Counted from the stretch's first letter, positions 35,279 to 48,330 are shown. The stretch: 64,000 bases of DNA from Periconia sp. R9002 (GCA_023627715.1 JAMAHW010000053.1:211988-275987), one strand, 5' to 3'. Made by a program: numbers and translations. The notes: generated from the letters alone by a model not told the origin.

Positions 35279-35386
35279 AGTTCAAGAAGGCTCATTGCAG
35301 GGTCAGATCAAACTTTACTTCCTCCATCCCGACCAGAAACTTTAACTTTGCGAAACTCTGAAGCAATTTCGAATTCGAACGCAAAA

Positions 35387-35607
35387 ATGGCTCGCTCAGG
35401 TACTTTTCCACATGCCAACACCCTTACCCTAGTCCACTAGTATCTGACGTGCTTGTAGAAAGTTTTGAGATGGCAATCATGTCCCTGATCTCCAATGTGT
35501 CACAAGCTGTACTTCAGTTCCTCGGTCTCATTCTTTTCGTATACTTTCAGCGACAGTTGAAGAAGAGTACAAGAAAGCCCACTAACAGCATTGTATTAGA
35601 TGTTTAG
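35387..35607 (+). CDS. Putative two-exon microprotein with one membrane helix
   Basis: A 13-base first exon (35387-35399, Met-Ala-Arg-Ser) is joined across a 59-base intron (GTACTT, CTGAC branch at about 35443, TTGTAG) to 35459-35607, giving 53 residues. The frame is not obvious without the splice. After SFEMAIMSLISN comes a hydrophobic segment, QAVLQFLGLILFVYF, then a basic tail RQLKKSTRK. That order (helix followed by positive charges) suggests a small membrane protein with the tail in the cytosol or an organelle-targeting tail. A TATA box lies 109 bases upstream. I do not recognise a family. It sits alone in a 4-kb gene-poor stretch, so expression must be shown. Confidence 0.5.
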
Positions 35608-38063
35608 GACACATAAGGTTCAAGAACAACTTCCGATCGAAAATAGTGCTTACTGTAACACAGGTTCAAAGGGCACTGCACTTGAGGTGGAAGACCTTGG
35701 GAGGTAATTAGTCTATGGCAGCTATCAGACGCAGCAAAGAAGATGTTGTCTTTTCTTTGCTTTGATATTTTATGCGTTAACAGGGTTGGTTATCTGGCGC
35801 TTTCTTCACGGATCAGCTACGAGATTGTTACTGGTTAGGTGTTCGCGATGACAATATCATACAGAATCACATAGACCAATCTAAGCTGAAATTTCATGCT
35901 CGGGTTCCGAGTTACGCTTTTGAGCCATACAGTGTACTAAAACATTACTGCAACATTGAGGTCTGAATGAAGTGAATATTTAGCCTCCAAGGGGGTTCTA
36001 ATCATGGAACATCTCCGTGCGAAAACTCAGACATCTTTACCAATCCGGAGTTACGATATAATTAATTTTTTGTAGCACTAGTAGCAAGATTTATTTATCT
36101 ACGATACTACCCGTCGCTAAGTAGGTTAACACTGTGTAGTTTGGCATAATTAAAACGCGGCTTTCGTTCTTCATCGGTATAACACTATTCAGAATGCTTA
36201 TGTTAAGAAACATAAGGAACAATAGATGGGCAGCACACTAGTCGCCGCGTTGGCCCGCGCAAACTGACGCGACTCTCAGCAGAATCAGGGTTTTGGAAGT
36301 AGCGTGCTATCTCCAAATGAGTCGTGATTTCTGGGTGAGGAGGCTAGCGCTTTTAGTTTAGGCTCTGGAAGAGGTATGGAATGTAGTTTGATATCTTGAA
36401 TATTGGTGATCGTTGGTAGTCCTTAAGGAAATGGATGCAGCTCTCGTGATAGTATGGGATCCGTCTCTTATCTACCGCAGGATTAGCATCGGGGGGCCTT
36501 TAAATCATCCGGCACCACTTTGATGTAATTCGAAACCCTCTCAGCTCCGTTTTCTCCGATTTTTCTTATACAAAGCTTGTGTTTCCACGCAAGTACTATA
36601 TGGTTTTATTAAATTTGGTTATTTGCCACACTCCGGTAGAGACGTTGGAAATGTAGCTAGAGCCTGTTTTGACTGTTGTACAGCAGATCGAGCTCTATAT
36701 CGCGAATACAAAATAGGTTCAATCTAAACTAGGTGAAATCTGGTATATTATACCAGTCTCTGATACGCCACAATGCGTGCGGGCTGTTTATTGGAGACGA
36801 CTTAGTACGATTCCACTTCTTCATGAAATGCTAGCGGTCTAAAAGTTGTGGCTGACATGCATATTATCGTTGCTTTGAACTCGCACTCTCCCACATGCAT
36901 CACAAGTTTCACTCGGAAAAGTCCTATGAATTGACCCTGCCCTCAAAATTGACTGACGATATCAATTGATGGTTGGTGTTTCTTGTTCCATAAGAATAAA
37001 ATACTATTATAACAGCATGGTATAACATCATTGAACGTCTCAAAGAGGGGTACAATAGGATTAGATTTATACATATGTTATTGTTAGTATTGTAGTAATA
37101 CTTGCTTTTAATAATGTGTAAGCGATTGTGAACAATTCAACACGGTTCTTAGATTCGACCTGGAGGCGATTCGCTGAACAAAAAGTTCTGCTAATCTTGG
37201 CCCCCAAATCATTTCATATTCCGTGTAGCTAGCCTTATCGCGCAAAGTGTACGTTGTATACACATAGTTGAAGTCGCCGATCAAACATCGGTCGTGCGCT
37301 GCCCCCGCCCCTCTCGAATCTTATGCGTATCAGATTATACGACACGTTACGGACATATTCACGAATCCCTATTGGCTGACACAGCCTTACATCCAACAAA
37401 ATCTAGGTAGCTACCAAGCCTTGCCCAATGATTTTGCTTGTGTGGTTTATATCGGACAAAAAAATACGTCTAGAAATAGACAGGGTTGCTCACAGACACG
37501 GTTAGGTTGTAGAGATTAACGATATCTGGGACTTCTGGCTAACATCATAGACCAGCTACTCCGTGAGACGTTAGATAACAGTACCAACTACAAGACTCGT
37601 TAAAGAATTAGAAGTAAATCCCCGGTCATCTAAACCTAACCCCAGTTAGGAAAATGCGGCACTGCTCGAAGGGTATCCCACTTGTGCGGATTGTCCCATT
37701 GTATTTCTAGATATTTTGCATGTATGTGAAGCGTAAGAGAGCTGACTTCACTTCAAAGCTAGAACAGAATTACATGTAAAATACCTAAAAGTATCTTCGA
37801 GTGGTGTTGACAAAAAGAAGGAAAGATCCTCTTCACACAGAGAATTCGTAGTGGACGGAATTCTACCAAACTATTTCTCGGCATATCGTAAAAATGCCTG
37901 TAGACATGTCATTGGTAGTTGCACGGACCCCTTCTTGTCGAGTTGCGATGCTTCAGACCAACTTCAACTCCAATACCGCTGTCAACGTCAATACGAAGTC
38001 CATGATCGTCGACAAGGTCATGAGAAATCTTGAGAAAGGGGCGGACAAGTACATCTTCACAAG
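35608..38063. other. Gene-poor, AT-rich stretch
   Basis: Frames are short and unconvincing. Around 37000-37110 the sequence is very AT-rich. No RNA gene is seen. Confidence 0.4.
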
Positions 38064-38070
38064 TATAAAA
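38064..38070 (+). promoter_or_regulatory. TATA box
   Basis: TATAAAA lies 227 bases before the ATG at 38291, followed by a long CT-rich leader (TTTCTCTTCTTTT). Confidence 0.5.
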
Positions 38071-38290
38071 GTCAGGTTCTGTGTCGACAGAACAAGATAG
38101 CAGAGCAAACACTTTCATTTCTACACTTCCACCACATTCTTTACCTTTCAATTCACTCACCGCGATTCACTCGCTTTTACTTTCTCTTCTTTTAATTATC
38201 GTTGTTTTTTGGTTCGCCAATTGGTCGTACTCATCACAACCTTCCGGATTACTCTTTCATCATCTGAACATCACATCCTGAATTCTCAAA

Positions 38291-39472
38291 ATGTCTGTAC
38301 TTGAAGTAATTGGACTGGCGGTCGGAATCGTTGGGATGTTTCCCATGCTCGCGGACCTGATCCCAAAGGCAGACCCTCTCATCACCAATGTCAAGATCAG
38401 CGTTGGTTCTGGGGACAATACCGACGGAAATGCTCCCGACGTAGCTGCGTGGGACATTGACGGAAAACTCATCGGGGCCAAGAAAGGCGGGAAAACGCTT
38501 CGTAAGGGTGAAGCGTACGATGCAAAAATCAAGCAAAACGACATCGACGACATCACGACTTCTGGTATACTTGCCACGGTACCGACAATTGATTTCGGAG
38601 CCGGCGCGCAAGGAGAGTACTTGACTGTCGCTTCGCATGGAAACAATGCGATTTGCATTGCTGGTATATCGGTCACATTTCAAAACGGTGTGTCGTATGG
38701 CTGGTGAGTTGCTTCCTCGTACGATCCTACGCTGCAAATGCTAAAGAGTGCAATCATTAGGTACGGAGATATGGGTGCGATGTGCGGCGCCTACTGGTAC
38801 GCATCCACCACTGTTCTCTCTTCTTCGAATGACTATCGTCCCAAGTGCGTGTGGATCGACGGCGATGGCTCGGACGGCATCACGACCAAAGGTCTCACCC
38901 TCCACCTCCCCTCTTTCAAGTCTTCCGACGATAGACTCAAGTCCGTGTCAGCCGACAAGGACTTATGGTGCAAGGTGGCTCCTCGAATGAAGTTCTACGA
39001 CACAATCGACCTCTTGAGCCCGGTTCCCTACTTCAGTCCTTACCTCCAGGACATCGAAAAGGATCCCGCTAAGGTCAAGGATCCGGCGAACTGGAAGAAC
39101 GTGCCCAAGAAGCGATCCATCCTGGATGATGACCTCTTGGCCTCGAACCAGACGGCTGCCGTTGTTCCGAGGGCTGCGTCACCACAAAGCAAATTCAAGG
39201 GAAAATTGGTCAAGAGTGACTTCAAGGGACACAGCGCAAAAGAGCTGTGCGCAAGCAAGTCTTCTCTCGGCCCCGACTTTGTGTCTACCATGGAAGGCTT
39301 CATGTGCGACATGGAAGCCAAGAAGGTCTGGCCGATCTGCAGCACCAAGATCACTGACGCCTGTTTCGACGTCAAGGAGAATAAGATGCGGTCGGGCAAG
39401 AAGAACTCCCGCAGGGATGAACGTGGCGAGCGCATCGTCAGGAAGAGCTACACTAAAGTTGAACAGTGGTAA
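38291..39472 (+). CDS. Unknown fungal protein with an N-terminal hydrophobic helix
   Basis: Two exons, 38291-38703 and 38761-39472. The intron is GTGAGT..CATTAG; the join makes YGWYGDMGAMCGAYWY, and the protein is 374 residues. It starts MSVLEVIGLAVGIVGMFPML, a hydrophobic helix without a clear signal-peptidase site, so it may be a membrane anchor or an amphipathic insertion helix. The middle has the pattern SYGWYGDMG..CG..WY followed by PKCVWIDGDGSDGITTKGL. I have seen this in a family of uncharacterised fungal proteins with a CxWID-G-DG core. The C-terminal third is Lys-rich, with paired cysteines (ELCASKSS, GFMCDME, WPICSTK, DACFDVK) that could form disulfides. A dibasic KKRS at about 272 might be a processing site. 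Strongly promoted (TATA, CT leader). Function unknown. Confidence 0.75.
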
Positions 39473-40329
39473 AGCCGCTCGCATACCGTTGCTACCTCTA
39501 CCTGAACGCGGGTCGATAATGATGGAGTTTTGTATTCCCGGGAGGACCTTGTTTGGCTGGTTCGACCCTTTTGTTCTTCATTAATTATTGATTTGGGGGT
39601 TGTGGGGGGGGGGGGGGTTTCCGCATTTTTTTTTGTTTGCCTGTACTTTTAGCTTACTGTCCTTACCGCGCCTCATCAGATATATCCAATTATTTGTTTC
39701 TCAACTGTTATAGGTTTTTTACAGCTTCATTTGCCCTTCTATATAAAGCACCGTGGTAATCTGGCTCTGCCTCTGGTGCGCGGAAAACATACTGCCTCAT
39801 GCAATGCATCGCAGCCGGTCAGCTGAAAATACTTATCCAGTTAGCTTATTGGTTCATTTTTAATCTATTGCCGCCCTTGATTATAGGCAGCCTTGCCTTA
39901 CACTCACCGGTCTAGAATACCGCGCAGTATTGATAAGCTTAGTTTGTCTCTTTGCATCAGGAAGTCCTTTTTGGTACAACCTTCTTTTCTTTCTATATTC
40001 CTTTCTACCCTTACCTTTTCGTAATATTGTTAAACTAGGCCTAGATAGCCTAGGTAGTACTCGTACTATTCAAACCATCTAATATTCATTTTATGCCGAA
40101 GTCTTAGCGTACAATCTCCACTCCACACCCACCAAAAAGGTGCCATACGTAAAACTCGCTTCCGCCCATCATTCCCGTTAGTCCAAAACCCCACCCACAC
40201 TTCGCTCCCACTGCACTAAAAAACCACCTACTGGAAAGAAAAAGCCTCAGGCTTCGCAAACCCTCCAATTCCATTCCTTTCCCTATATAAATTCTATTAC
40301 GACACAAAAATTTTTATATTGTCTAGAAA
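39473..40329. other. Intergenic, nothing recognised
   Basis: Contains a G homopolymer (14 bases, about 39604-39617) and AT-rich sequence, and leads into the tRNA gene. Confidence 0.4.
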
Positions 40330-40412
40330 GGGCTTGTGGTTTAGTGGTATAATACTCCCTTAGCATCTGTTAAGGATGGGAGTGGTCCTGGGTTCGATTC
40401 CCAGCAAGTCCA
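40330..40412 (+). tRNA. tRNA-Ala (AGC) with an 11-base intron
   Basis: The acceptor stem GGGCTTG pairs with CAAGTCC, including G3:U70, the alanine identity pair. The D-arm region is TGGTTTAGTGGTATAATAC. The anticodon stem CTCCC/GGGAG encloses TTAGCA, an insert TCTGTTAAGGA and T. Removing the 11-base insert at position 37/38 leaves the loop TTAGCAT with anticodon AGC. The T-arm is CTGGG TTCGATT CCCAG, and the discriminator base is A. A run of eight T follows at 40414, the Pol III stop. The mature length is 72 bases before CCA addition. Confidence 0.93.
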
Positions 40413-40413
40413 A

Positions 40414-40421
40414 TTTTTTTT
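40414..40421 (+). terminator. Pol III terminator of tRNA-Ala
   Basis: Eight consecutive T directly after the tRNA 3' end. Confidence 0.8.
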
Positions 40422-41258
40422 CGCAGTTGAGAAGGTGCATCTACACGCATACAGGGTTGAAATGTATTGATTTTTTTTGTTTGGGTGGGTTGGGGGTTGG
40501 GATAGTGAGGAGGGATTGATCGTGAGGATTAAGAGTACTACTCGATATGATTAAAAAGGAAAACGCTTCGCGCAAGCATGTCACTGGCGAGATAAGAATT
40601 AGAGAGGAATTTTACTCCGACACAGACAGAGACACAATTGGGGTTTTTTTTATTACAGCAAAGCAACACCACTGCTCTCTGTATGTATCGACACATATAG
40701 AATTAATAAAGATAACGTCCGGGCAGTGGACATGCTCGACATAGCAATATTGTGAACAATGTGACGCCATCACGCATTCATGTTCGATCCGCTTGCCGGA
40801 GCACATACATAGATATCCTTATTGCAGTGTTTTACATGGTCGATGAGTAGATATATAGCTCATACACCTACCTCATTCACTTATCGTAATAGTGATTAAG
40901 ATTCCGTTGCAAGTAATTCATTCGACGTACTGTATAGGCGGGTGAGTCGTAGTGTGTACTTATGTAGGTAAAGATGGATGTCAATTGTATGAATGTGGTT
41001 GATGATTTGTGCTAACTTAATCGCTAAAGTACCCAGAACATTATTGTGAACATTTACTGTGTCGATACCGCAAGTAATCCGATACTTTACGACATACATT
41101 GTATTTTGGACATGCTGAAGTAGATGGTCGATTCGGACATGCGGATTTGTTGATAATTTGCAGACATGGGAAGAGAAGTCACAAGAAATGATCACCGAGG
41201 ATAAAGTCACGAGATGGAACGTAGAAGCGTGGGCCACGAGAGAGAGAAAACACACCCC
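40422..41258. other. Intergenic, nothing recognised
   Basis: No supported gene or repeat; short frames only. Confidence 0.4.
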
Positions 41259-42362
41259 TCAGCCCACCTTTTTGAAGAATTCAGTGATGAGCGGCTGGCC
41301 CTTCTCCAAAGGCAGCGAGGGGTCAAAATCATACCAGAAACCTTCTCGATTTAGGATGTCCGATACCCAAGCCCTGCCGCGATTTCTCAGGATCTGACGG
41401 TAGCTCTTCTCCGTGGTGTCGGGTAGCAAGAGCTCGGGAGCGAAGTGGCCACCCTCCCACTCACTCATGTCCGGCGGGTCGACATAAAGCCCCCATTGTT
41501 CCTCAATTTTCTCGATATTTCTCTCCACGTGTTCAATGGTTTTAGTAGTATTCCCTGGGTACCGACCCTCTTCGAGGCCGTGGAGGTAGAAGTAGAGGTA
41601 GTGCATGTAGACTACAAAATCTACGGTTTTGTACTGCCGGTCTGTGTAGTGCCAATAGGTGATTTGGTCGCCGGAGTAGTCGCTCCAGACTTCGCGCCTT
41701 TGGAGGCCTCCGCGGTGCGGCTTCTGGTGGTTGAACATGTTGGTTTCGATCATGCGCATGAATTGTGTGGCGCTGACGGTGTGTCCCTTTTCTGAGTCGT
41801 CGCGTATAAAGTATGTTACTCTGACTTCTGGTTTATGGGCTGGCTTGGGGGTGGCCGCTTCCATTTTTTTCTCGTTTATCTCGTCACTCTTCGTCTTTTC
41901 CTCATTCGTCTCATCACGGTCCTCCTCGTGCACCTTCTTATCCTCCCCCATCAAGCGCGCCCTGTCCCTCCTTCTGGCGGCTACCAACCTTGGATGGAGC
42001 ACATATGGAACAGGCATATCCTCAAACCTGTCACCTAACCAATGGCTTACCATCGGCTCCATCCTTTCCGTCATATTCCTGATCTTGGCCTGGTCCGCGC
42101 TCTCATCCAACCCCCATTGGTGATCCGGCGGGTTAAACCTTTCTCTGTGGTGTTCATCGTACGTGCCAGTTAGCTTCGCCTTGCTGATGCGCTGCTTGGT
42201 GTACTCCTTCCAACTGTCTGCGCTGACCGTGAGCCACCTGTTTCTTGCGGGATGCCAATATGTGACTTGCAGTCCCTCCCTGTTAGACCAGCGTTCTTCT
42301 CTTGGAATCCAATCGCTGTCGAAGTCTGGAGCCACTAGTTCTGAATCGTGAAGGAGTCGCAC
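41259..42362 (-). CDS. Unknown protein with an internally duplicated TYWH domain
   Basis: The open frame of about 367 codons is clearly coding in character but has no ATG at its 5' end; the first in-frame ATG is at 42074. Two related blocks are visible: EERWSNREGLQVTYWHPARN with RWLTVSADSWKEY (residues 22-54) and RREVWSDYSGDQITYWHYTD with RQYKTVDFVVYMHYL further on. A charged linker (EDKKVHEEDRDETNEEKTKS) separates them. Because the first block is upstream of the first ATG, a 5' exon is probably missing from my model. The frame reaches to within a few bases of the end of the F-box gene upstream, so it could be a 3' exon of that gene, but no donor with correct phase was found. No known domain; function unknown. 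Confidence 0.55.
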   Translation of the reverse strand: MRLLHDSELVAPDFDSDWIPREERWSNREGLQVTYWHPARNRWLTVSADSWKEYTKQRISKAKLTGTYDEHHRERFNPPDHQWGLDESADQAKIRNMTERMEPMVSHWLGDRFEDMPVPYVLHPRLVAARRRDRARLMGEDKKVHEEDRDETNEEKTKSDEINEKKMEAATPKPAHKPEVRVTYFIRDDSEKGHTVSATQFMRMIETNMFNHQKPHRGGLQRREVWSDYSGDQITYWHYTDRQYKTVDFVVYMHYLYFYLHGLEEGRYPGNTTKTIEHVERNIEKIEEQWGLYVDPPDMSEWEGGHFAPELLLPDTTEKSYRQILRNRGRAWVSDILNREGFWYDFDPSLPLEKGQPLITEFFKKVG

Positions 42363-42407
42363 ATAGCGTACACTGCTGATGTTGATCCAGTTTGCAGAGC
42401 CAGTTTC

Positions 42408-43413
42408 TCAGTATGAGATCGGGGTTCCCAAGCGTTCGAGTTCCATTGAACTGTTCGAACCTGGCCTGGGATCAACTCCCCCATTGTGGAATTTCCGCGC
42501 CGCTGCTTGCGAGATTTTAAGGATTTGCTGCTTAAACCTTCGTTCAATCCTATTGCAGAAAATCCCGTCAACTGATAGATATCCCCACTTCATTAAACAG
42601 CCCGCACACCAATTTATAGTACTCAGAGTGGTGGTATCCCACCCCCACTGCCTGCAACGAGGGCAACATCTATGCTTCATTCCATGTACGAACATGATCG
42701 CCCCGTATTCCCACGGCGGCGGCGCCAAGTCTAAGTGATCAGCAAAGTCGGTCCCGAAAACCCGTCTATCCCGCCTCCTTTCACGGACACTGTCACAATC
42801 GATGCAGCATCGTTTGACGGGGTTTCTTCTCGTTCGAACTTTAGATCGCTCGTCGTCCGGAAACTTGTAGGCTGGTCGTAAACGGAGGCAGTAGTGGCAC
42901 GCGAACAACAGTTTTCCTTTCGCATAATTGCTTCGCTCGTAGTGATCAAGCTTTCGGAGTTTGATTGTATCGTTAAAGCGTCTGTCGTCCAAGATATCGC
43001 GATCTCGGTCCTGTTTTACTTGTGACCTGAATCGGGCTCTGACGTGACGGCAGGTTTGACTGAAATGACGAATATCGAGGAAGTCCAGGTAAGAGAAGAT
43101 CTCATCCTGCAATTCCCTCGGGAGAGCGAACAGAGCAAGAGCAGCAGGTATTGCGTGTTCGGTCCTGAGTGGAGCAAATTAGTGTAATGGCGGGAAATGC
43201 CTAGAATGGCCAGGCTTTCAATTGACCTCAATCGTAATGTTTTCCCTCGGGTTGGGAGAGATGTCAGACTCGAGAGTGTTCTCCGTATAGGAGTTGAGAG
43301 GCTGTTATGGGATGGAAGACCTAACTTTCTAAAGAAATGCGCTAACGTCTTAGGTACCAGCTCGACACGACGCGTCGCGTCTGCCCACTTCGAGTGGAAG
43401 TCTGTGCGTACAT
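42408..43413 (-). CDS. F-box protein with Cys-pair zinc-ribbon-like region
   Basis: The main exon, 43164-42408, starts after CACTCAG. It encodes AIPAALALFALPRELQDEIF and then SYLDFLDIRHFSQTCRHVR, a clear F-box. Downstream are cysteine pairs, ACHYCLRLRPAYKF...KRCCIDCD and CCPRCRQWGW...WCAGCLMKWG, spaced like two zinc ribbons. This arrangement is common in uncharacterised Pezizomycotina F-box proteins. It presumably recruits substrates to an SCF ubiquitin ligase via Skp1. A first exon with phase-compatible ends, 43413-43358 (MYAQTSTRSGQTRR..), would need a 193-base intron and is tentative. The total would be 270 residues. Confidence 0.72.
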
Positions 43414-44394
43414 TACGGGGTTTGGCTGGGTTGGGAAAAGGCTGCTAATCGCACTTTCTATATTTTAAAATACTGTTAAACAGCCTCTTAACGTACTTTC
43501 TACATACTATTAACTTAAACAGTGTGTTAGAATAAGGAAAGCTGTTAATGCTCTGTTCCATGCCCACCAAAACCCATAATGTATCTTCCTCCCCACGTTT
43601 TTTTAGTAAACTTATAGGGAGGCTTCGACCTCGACAAAAATAAGATCCAAAAACTAAAAAAAAGTGGTGCCAAAAAATCACTGAAATCCCCACGTTATAG
43701 CACACCGGCGTACCCGGATCGGGACCGTAACCTTCCATGGATCAAAGCGTTGATTCCTATAAAGATCACAGGATGCCATGCCAGGCTTGATCGTCAATCC
43801 GAAGACGACGTTTCAATTGTACACAGAAGATTAAGCAGAGGGGGGAAGAGCCAAGGCCGAAATTGTTCGTAAAAACACCAAATTATTGGAAGCTGCATCT
43901 GTCCGTAACTTTATTCTCTCACCAAACCTGGAAATTCTCAAGGAATAAAGAGAGAGGGTGAGCAGAGGTTGTTATTGATGAATGTTACTCGCAGGTGCGT
44001 ATCGAAGGGAATGGGGCATATGTTAATATTTTTGAGAGTAACATCACAAGACAAGAATAGGCTCAGTTAATATTTGGATATTGTTTTGTACGTCGTCTCT
44101 ACTATCATGACATCCATGTCATAAGCCAAATTTCTGTTGAATGGCTGTTTATTTCCCCTCTATCTACCAGTCCGGTCGTCGGAGAACTCCAAAATGGCGT
44201 CTCAAGGCATGACCGTTGGTGCCCACTACGGCGCCTCGGTTCGAATGCATGCACAGGTCTCGACCTAATGCATGATCTCGTGTAGATTGTTGAAATTCAC
44301 GAGCATTTACGCTCCGCGATTGGGCGTTCAGCTGTGGGTGTAGGTTTGTTTGGGGGAAGGGTAGCTAGAATGTGTTAGCCTTGTCGAAAGACAA
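43414..44394. other. Intergenic, nothing firm
   Basis: Contains a 97-codon minus-strand frame (43738-43445) that I consider non-coding, and AT-rich tracts. It may include old repeat sequence. Confidence 0.35.
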
Positions 44395-45679
<1,285 letters not shown>

Positions 45680-46087
45680 TTCTGTCTTTCGTGGTTGTGT
45701 TGATGTGTAGGGAGTATGGAGGTGGGGCAGTTTGAGAATCTGTAGTCAACGAGGGGTACCGGAAGTTAGTTGTTGCAATTGCCCGAGGTCGGTAGTTGCA
45801 AAGGGCAACTCTAACCGAACTCTCACGGAAATGCTATGGATTGCTTCATCCTTTTTCTTTGTTTTTGAATTTGTACTGTTGTTCATAAGCTACTACAACG
45901 TGTGTTCTGTTCTGCAGAGCATTTCTTCAATCTCCAACCACAATAATATAACCAAAAGAAATTAGCCATCAAGGGCTGTCGCAACAAATCGTTTCAATCC
46001 TCATCATTCCTCGCTATTTTCTCGCTCATCTTCATCTTTATCCTCTTCCTCGTCCCCTCCCCTCAGCGGGCTTGAGAATGGAAAATT
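45680..46087. other. Intergenic between PAN3 3' end and adenosine kinase
   Basis: About 400 bases: the adenosine kinase promoter and the PAN3 3' flank. No TATA box is evident, as usual for housekeeping genes. Confidence 0.5.
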
Positions 46088-48330
46088 CTACTTTCCAGAC
46101 TGCCGTCCCGCTCTGACCAAATCCTGGAAGCTCGATTCCATCCCTCGCTTGAGCTCCCGATAGCTAACAACAAGCACATTCTGCTCGTCCCGACTGATGA
46201 GGGCAATTTTCTCGTCAGCACCCGCGTCCAGCTTGTTCAGACAATCGAGGACATGTGCCAGATTTATCACGGGATGCCCGTTGGCGTCTACCTGATGGAA
46301 AACGTAGTCTCGGAAGAGCTTCAGATAATATCTTTCCCCAGTCTCTGCCCACATAGCTGATGGACTGGGGCCTGTGCTGCCTGGTACGTGCTGGGAAGCG
46401 TCCAATTCGGGACGCTCATTTATGAAATTCAATTTAGCCATGAGGCGTACGAGGCGTGATGATTCCAGCTCCCGAGCGAGAGTGTTTACAAGAGTGTCCT
46501 GTGCATGCAGTTCGCTGTCAAACACTGTAGCCATTTGGTCAGCGATTCCACCCAGGAAGGTATCAATATCTTTTTGCATAGCACCGGGTGTTGTCGGCGA
46601 GGAAGGTGTCCCGGGTGTGGGCTGGAGATTCAGTAGCCACTGAACACATTCCTTCAGCCGTGCAGTATAGCCTCGTGTAATATAGTCCATAGACTTCTGC
46701 ATATTCACGTGCGCAGAAGGTTGGTTGTTTGCGATACTGAGGATGAGCCGACCTAGCTGGAGAAGATCGTCCGCCTGCAGCTCAGCAAGTGGGCGAGTAT
46801 TCTCCGATTGCACTACATCCAGGATTCCGCAAGCGTTCAAACGTATCCTGTTTTTGGAAGTGAGCAGCACCTTGGACGGCGTGATCAGCCGCGCAGCCAA
46901 ACCAGAACCGTGTATAGCTTTGAGTGCAGAAGCCAACTGGACAATGTAACCCCATAGCACCTGTTCAGGCACATGCGAAGAAGTCGTTTGCCGGCCATGA
47001 AAGCGCTGCATAGGAACTTGTTTGAAGTGTTCCTCAGCGAGGGTTTTGGAATTGGGATGATAATCCGTTACTATGATCAAGGAGCTGTCGCCAAAAGCTC
47101 GCGTGGTAAAGGCTTCGTGGACTGTGACTACACTACCATTCAGTATTCGCTTCCACGCCTGGGCTGAACGGATAGCTGTCTCATTAGTGAGGCGAAAATT
47201 TTCTAGCCGACGCAGCGCGTAAGTGTTGCCGTCCTTGGAGGAAACTGCTTTGTATACCCAGCTATTGTACCCAAACAACGATTGGTTTTTTTGCGCAGTT
47301 GTATCCAAGCAGAAAAGAGAGTGAAATTGCTCAATGGGTGGAATCGTAGAATTCGGGACAACTTGTCGAGCAACTTCTGCCTTCTTCTGGAGGTCTTCGC
47401 GCAAGGCATCGGGGATGAAGAAATCGTGTGCGGTTCGTTGATAGGCCAAAAGGCCGGTAGGCTGAGGACCAACAGGCCAGTACAGATGATATGCAGGAGA
47501 TGACTGGAAGCTCGCTGCGTTCTGGTAATAGGAAGCACCGGAAAGCGTTGGGTCTTGTGCATAAGGATTGATGGTCGAGGCTTGATGAGCAGCACCCGTA
47601 ATAGAAGAAAGAGCAGAAGACGTATTGAAGGGATCGAAACTGAGAGCATGGGCTTGCGCGGTGGAATCGACCTAAAGATGTATACAGCCCTTATTAATAC
47701 ACCCCCCTATTCAGACAGCATCACGAGAGTCGACATACCATTGGGTTTTCAAAGGTTTGCGGTACAAACTCTGGGAACTCTTGTGGATGCCATTCAGGAA
47801 CAGGCTCCTTAGTCTGCAAACTTGGTGTGCTGGTAGCTGCAGAAGACGGAGTTAGCCATGCGATGACGGGTAGAAGCAAAGGGCAACCCTACTAGAACGC
47901 TGCGATTTTGGGGTGAAAACAGCGGCGTTGGCTGCCTTTGGGGAGATGGCCGCACTACGGGATGTTGGGGTCATAGATCCGTTGGTACTGGCTTGGAGCG
48001 GAGTAAAGGACGGCGAATCAACATTGAAACGTTTCTTCATGTTTTCGTTCTGGTTCAACTTTGCGGGATCGTGGATGTATGGGCAAGCTAACCGTGTCAA
48101 AAGAGACATCCGCAACACCGGACAGGGACGAACTCACTGTTCTCATACCGGCAATGGCCGTAGATTGTGACATTGCGGCAAAAGGTATTTTTGGCTTCTG
48201 GTGGAACGCATTAGAAGAGACAGGGTCGCATGTGTGGTGGGCAACAAAGAATCGTACCGCGACCTTTTGGCCGAGGAGAAGAGACTCCCCGCCGCGAATC
48301 TCCCGAGCCGCCCGCAAAGGCTGCGGCCAT
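46088..48330 (-). CDS. PAN3: PAN2-PAN3 deadenylation complex subunit PAN3
   Basis: Five exons: 48330-48258, 48197-48138, 48087-47893, 47836-47739 and 47671-46088. The introns are 60, 50, 56 and 67 bases, all in phase; the protein is 669 residues. It dimerises, binds poly(A)/Pab1 and recruits the PAN2 nuclease to trim mRNA tails. Exons 1-3 build a CCCH zinc finger (C31, C40, C46, H50) around NVTIYGHCRYENTCPYIHDP. A PAM2-like stretch lies near STINPYAQDPTL. The pseudokinase domain follows (YNSWVYKAVSSKDGNTYALR, IVTDYHPNSKTLAEEHF, QLASALKAIHGSGLAARLIT), with degenerate catalytic loops as expected. Then come the coiled coil and the C-terminal knob (YYLKLFRDYVFHQVDANGHP, VLDCLNKLDAG). I start at MAAAFAGGSGDSRRG because PAN3 N-termini are short. 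The frame stays open about 200 codons further upstream. Confidence 0.96.

Noticed and set aside
43445..43738. 97-codon frame starting MEGYGPDPGTPVC
   Set aside because: No homology recognised, AT-rich, no promoter or splice signals.
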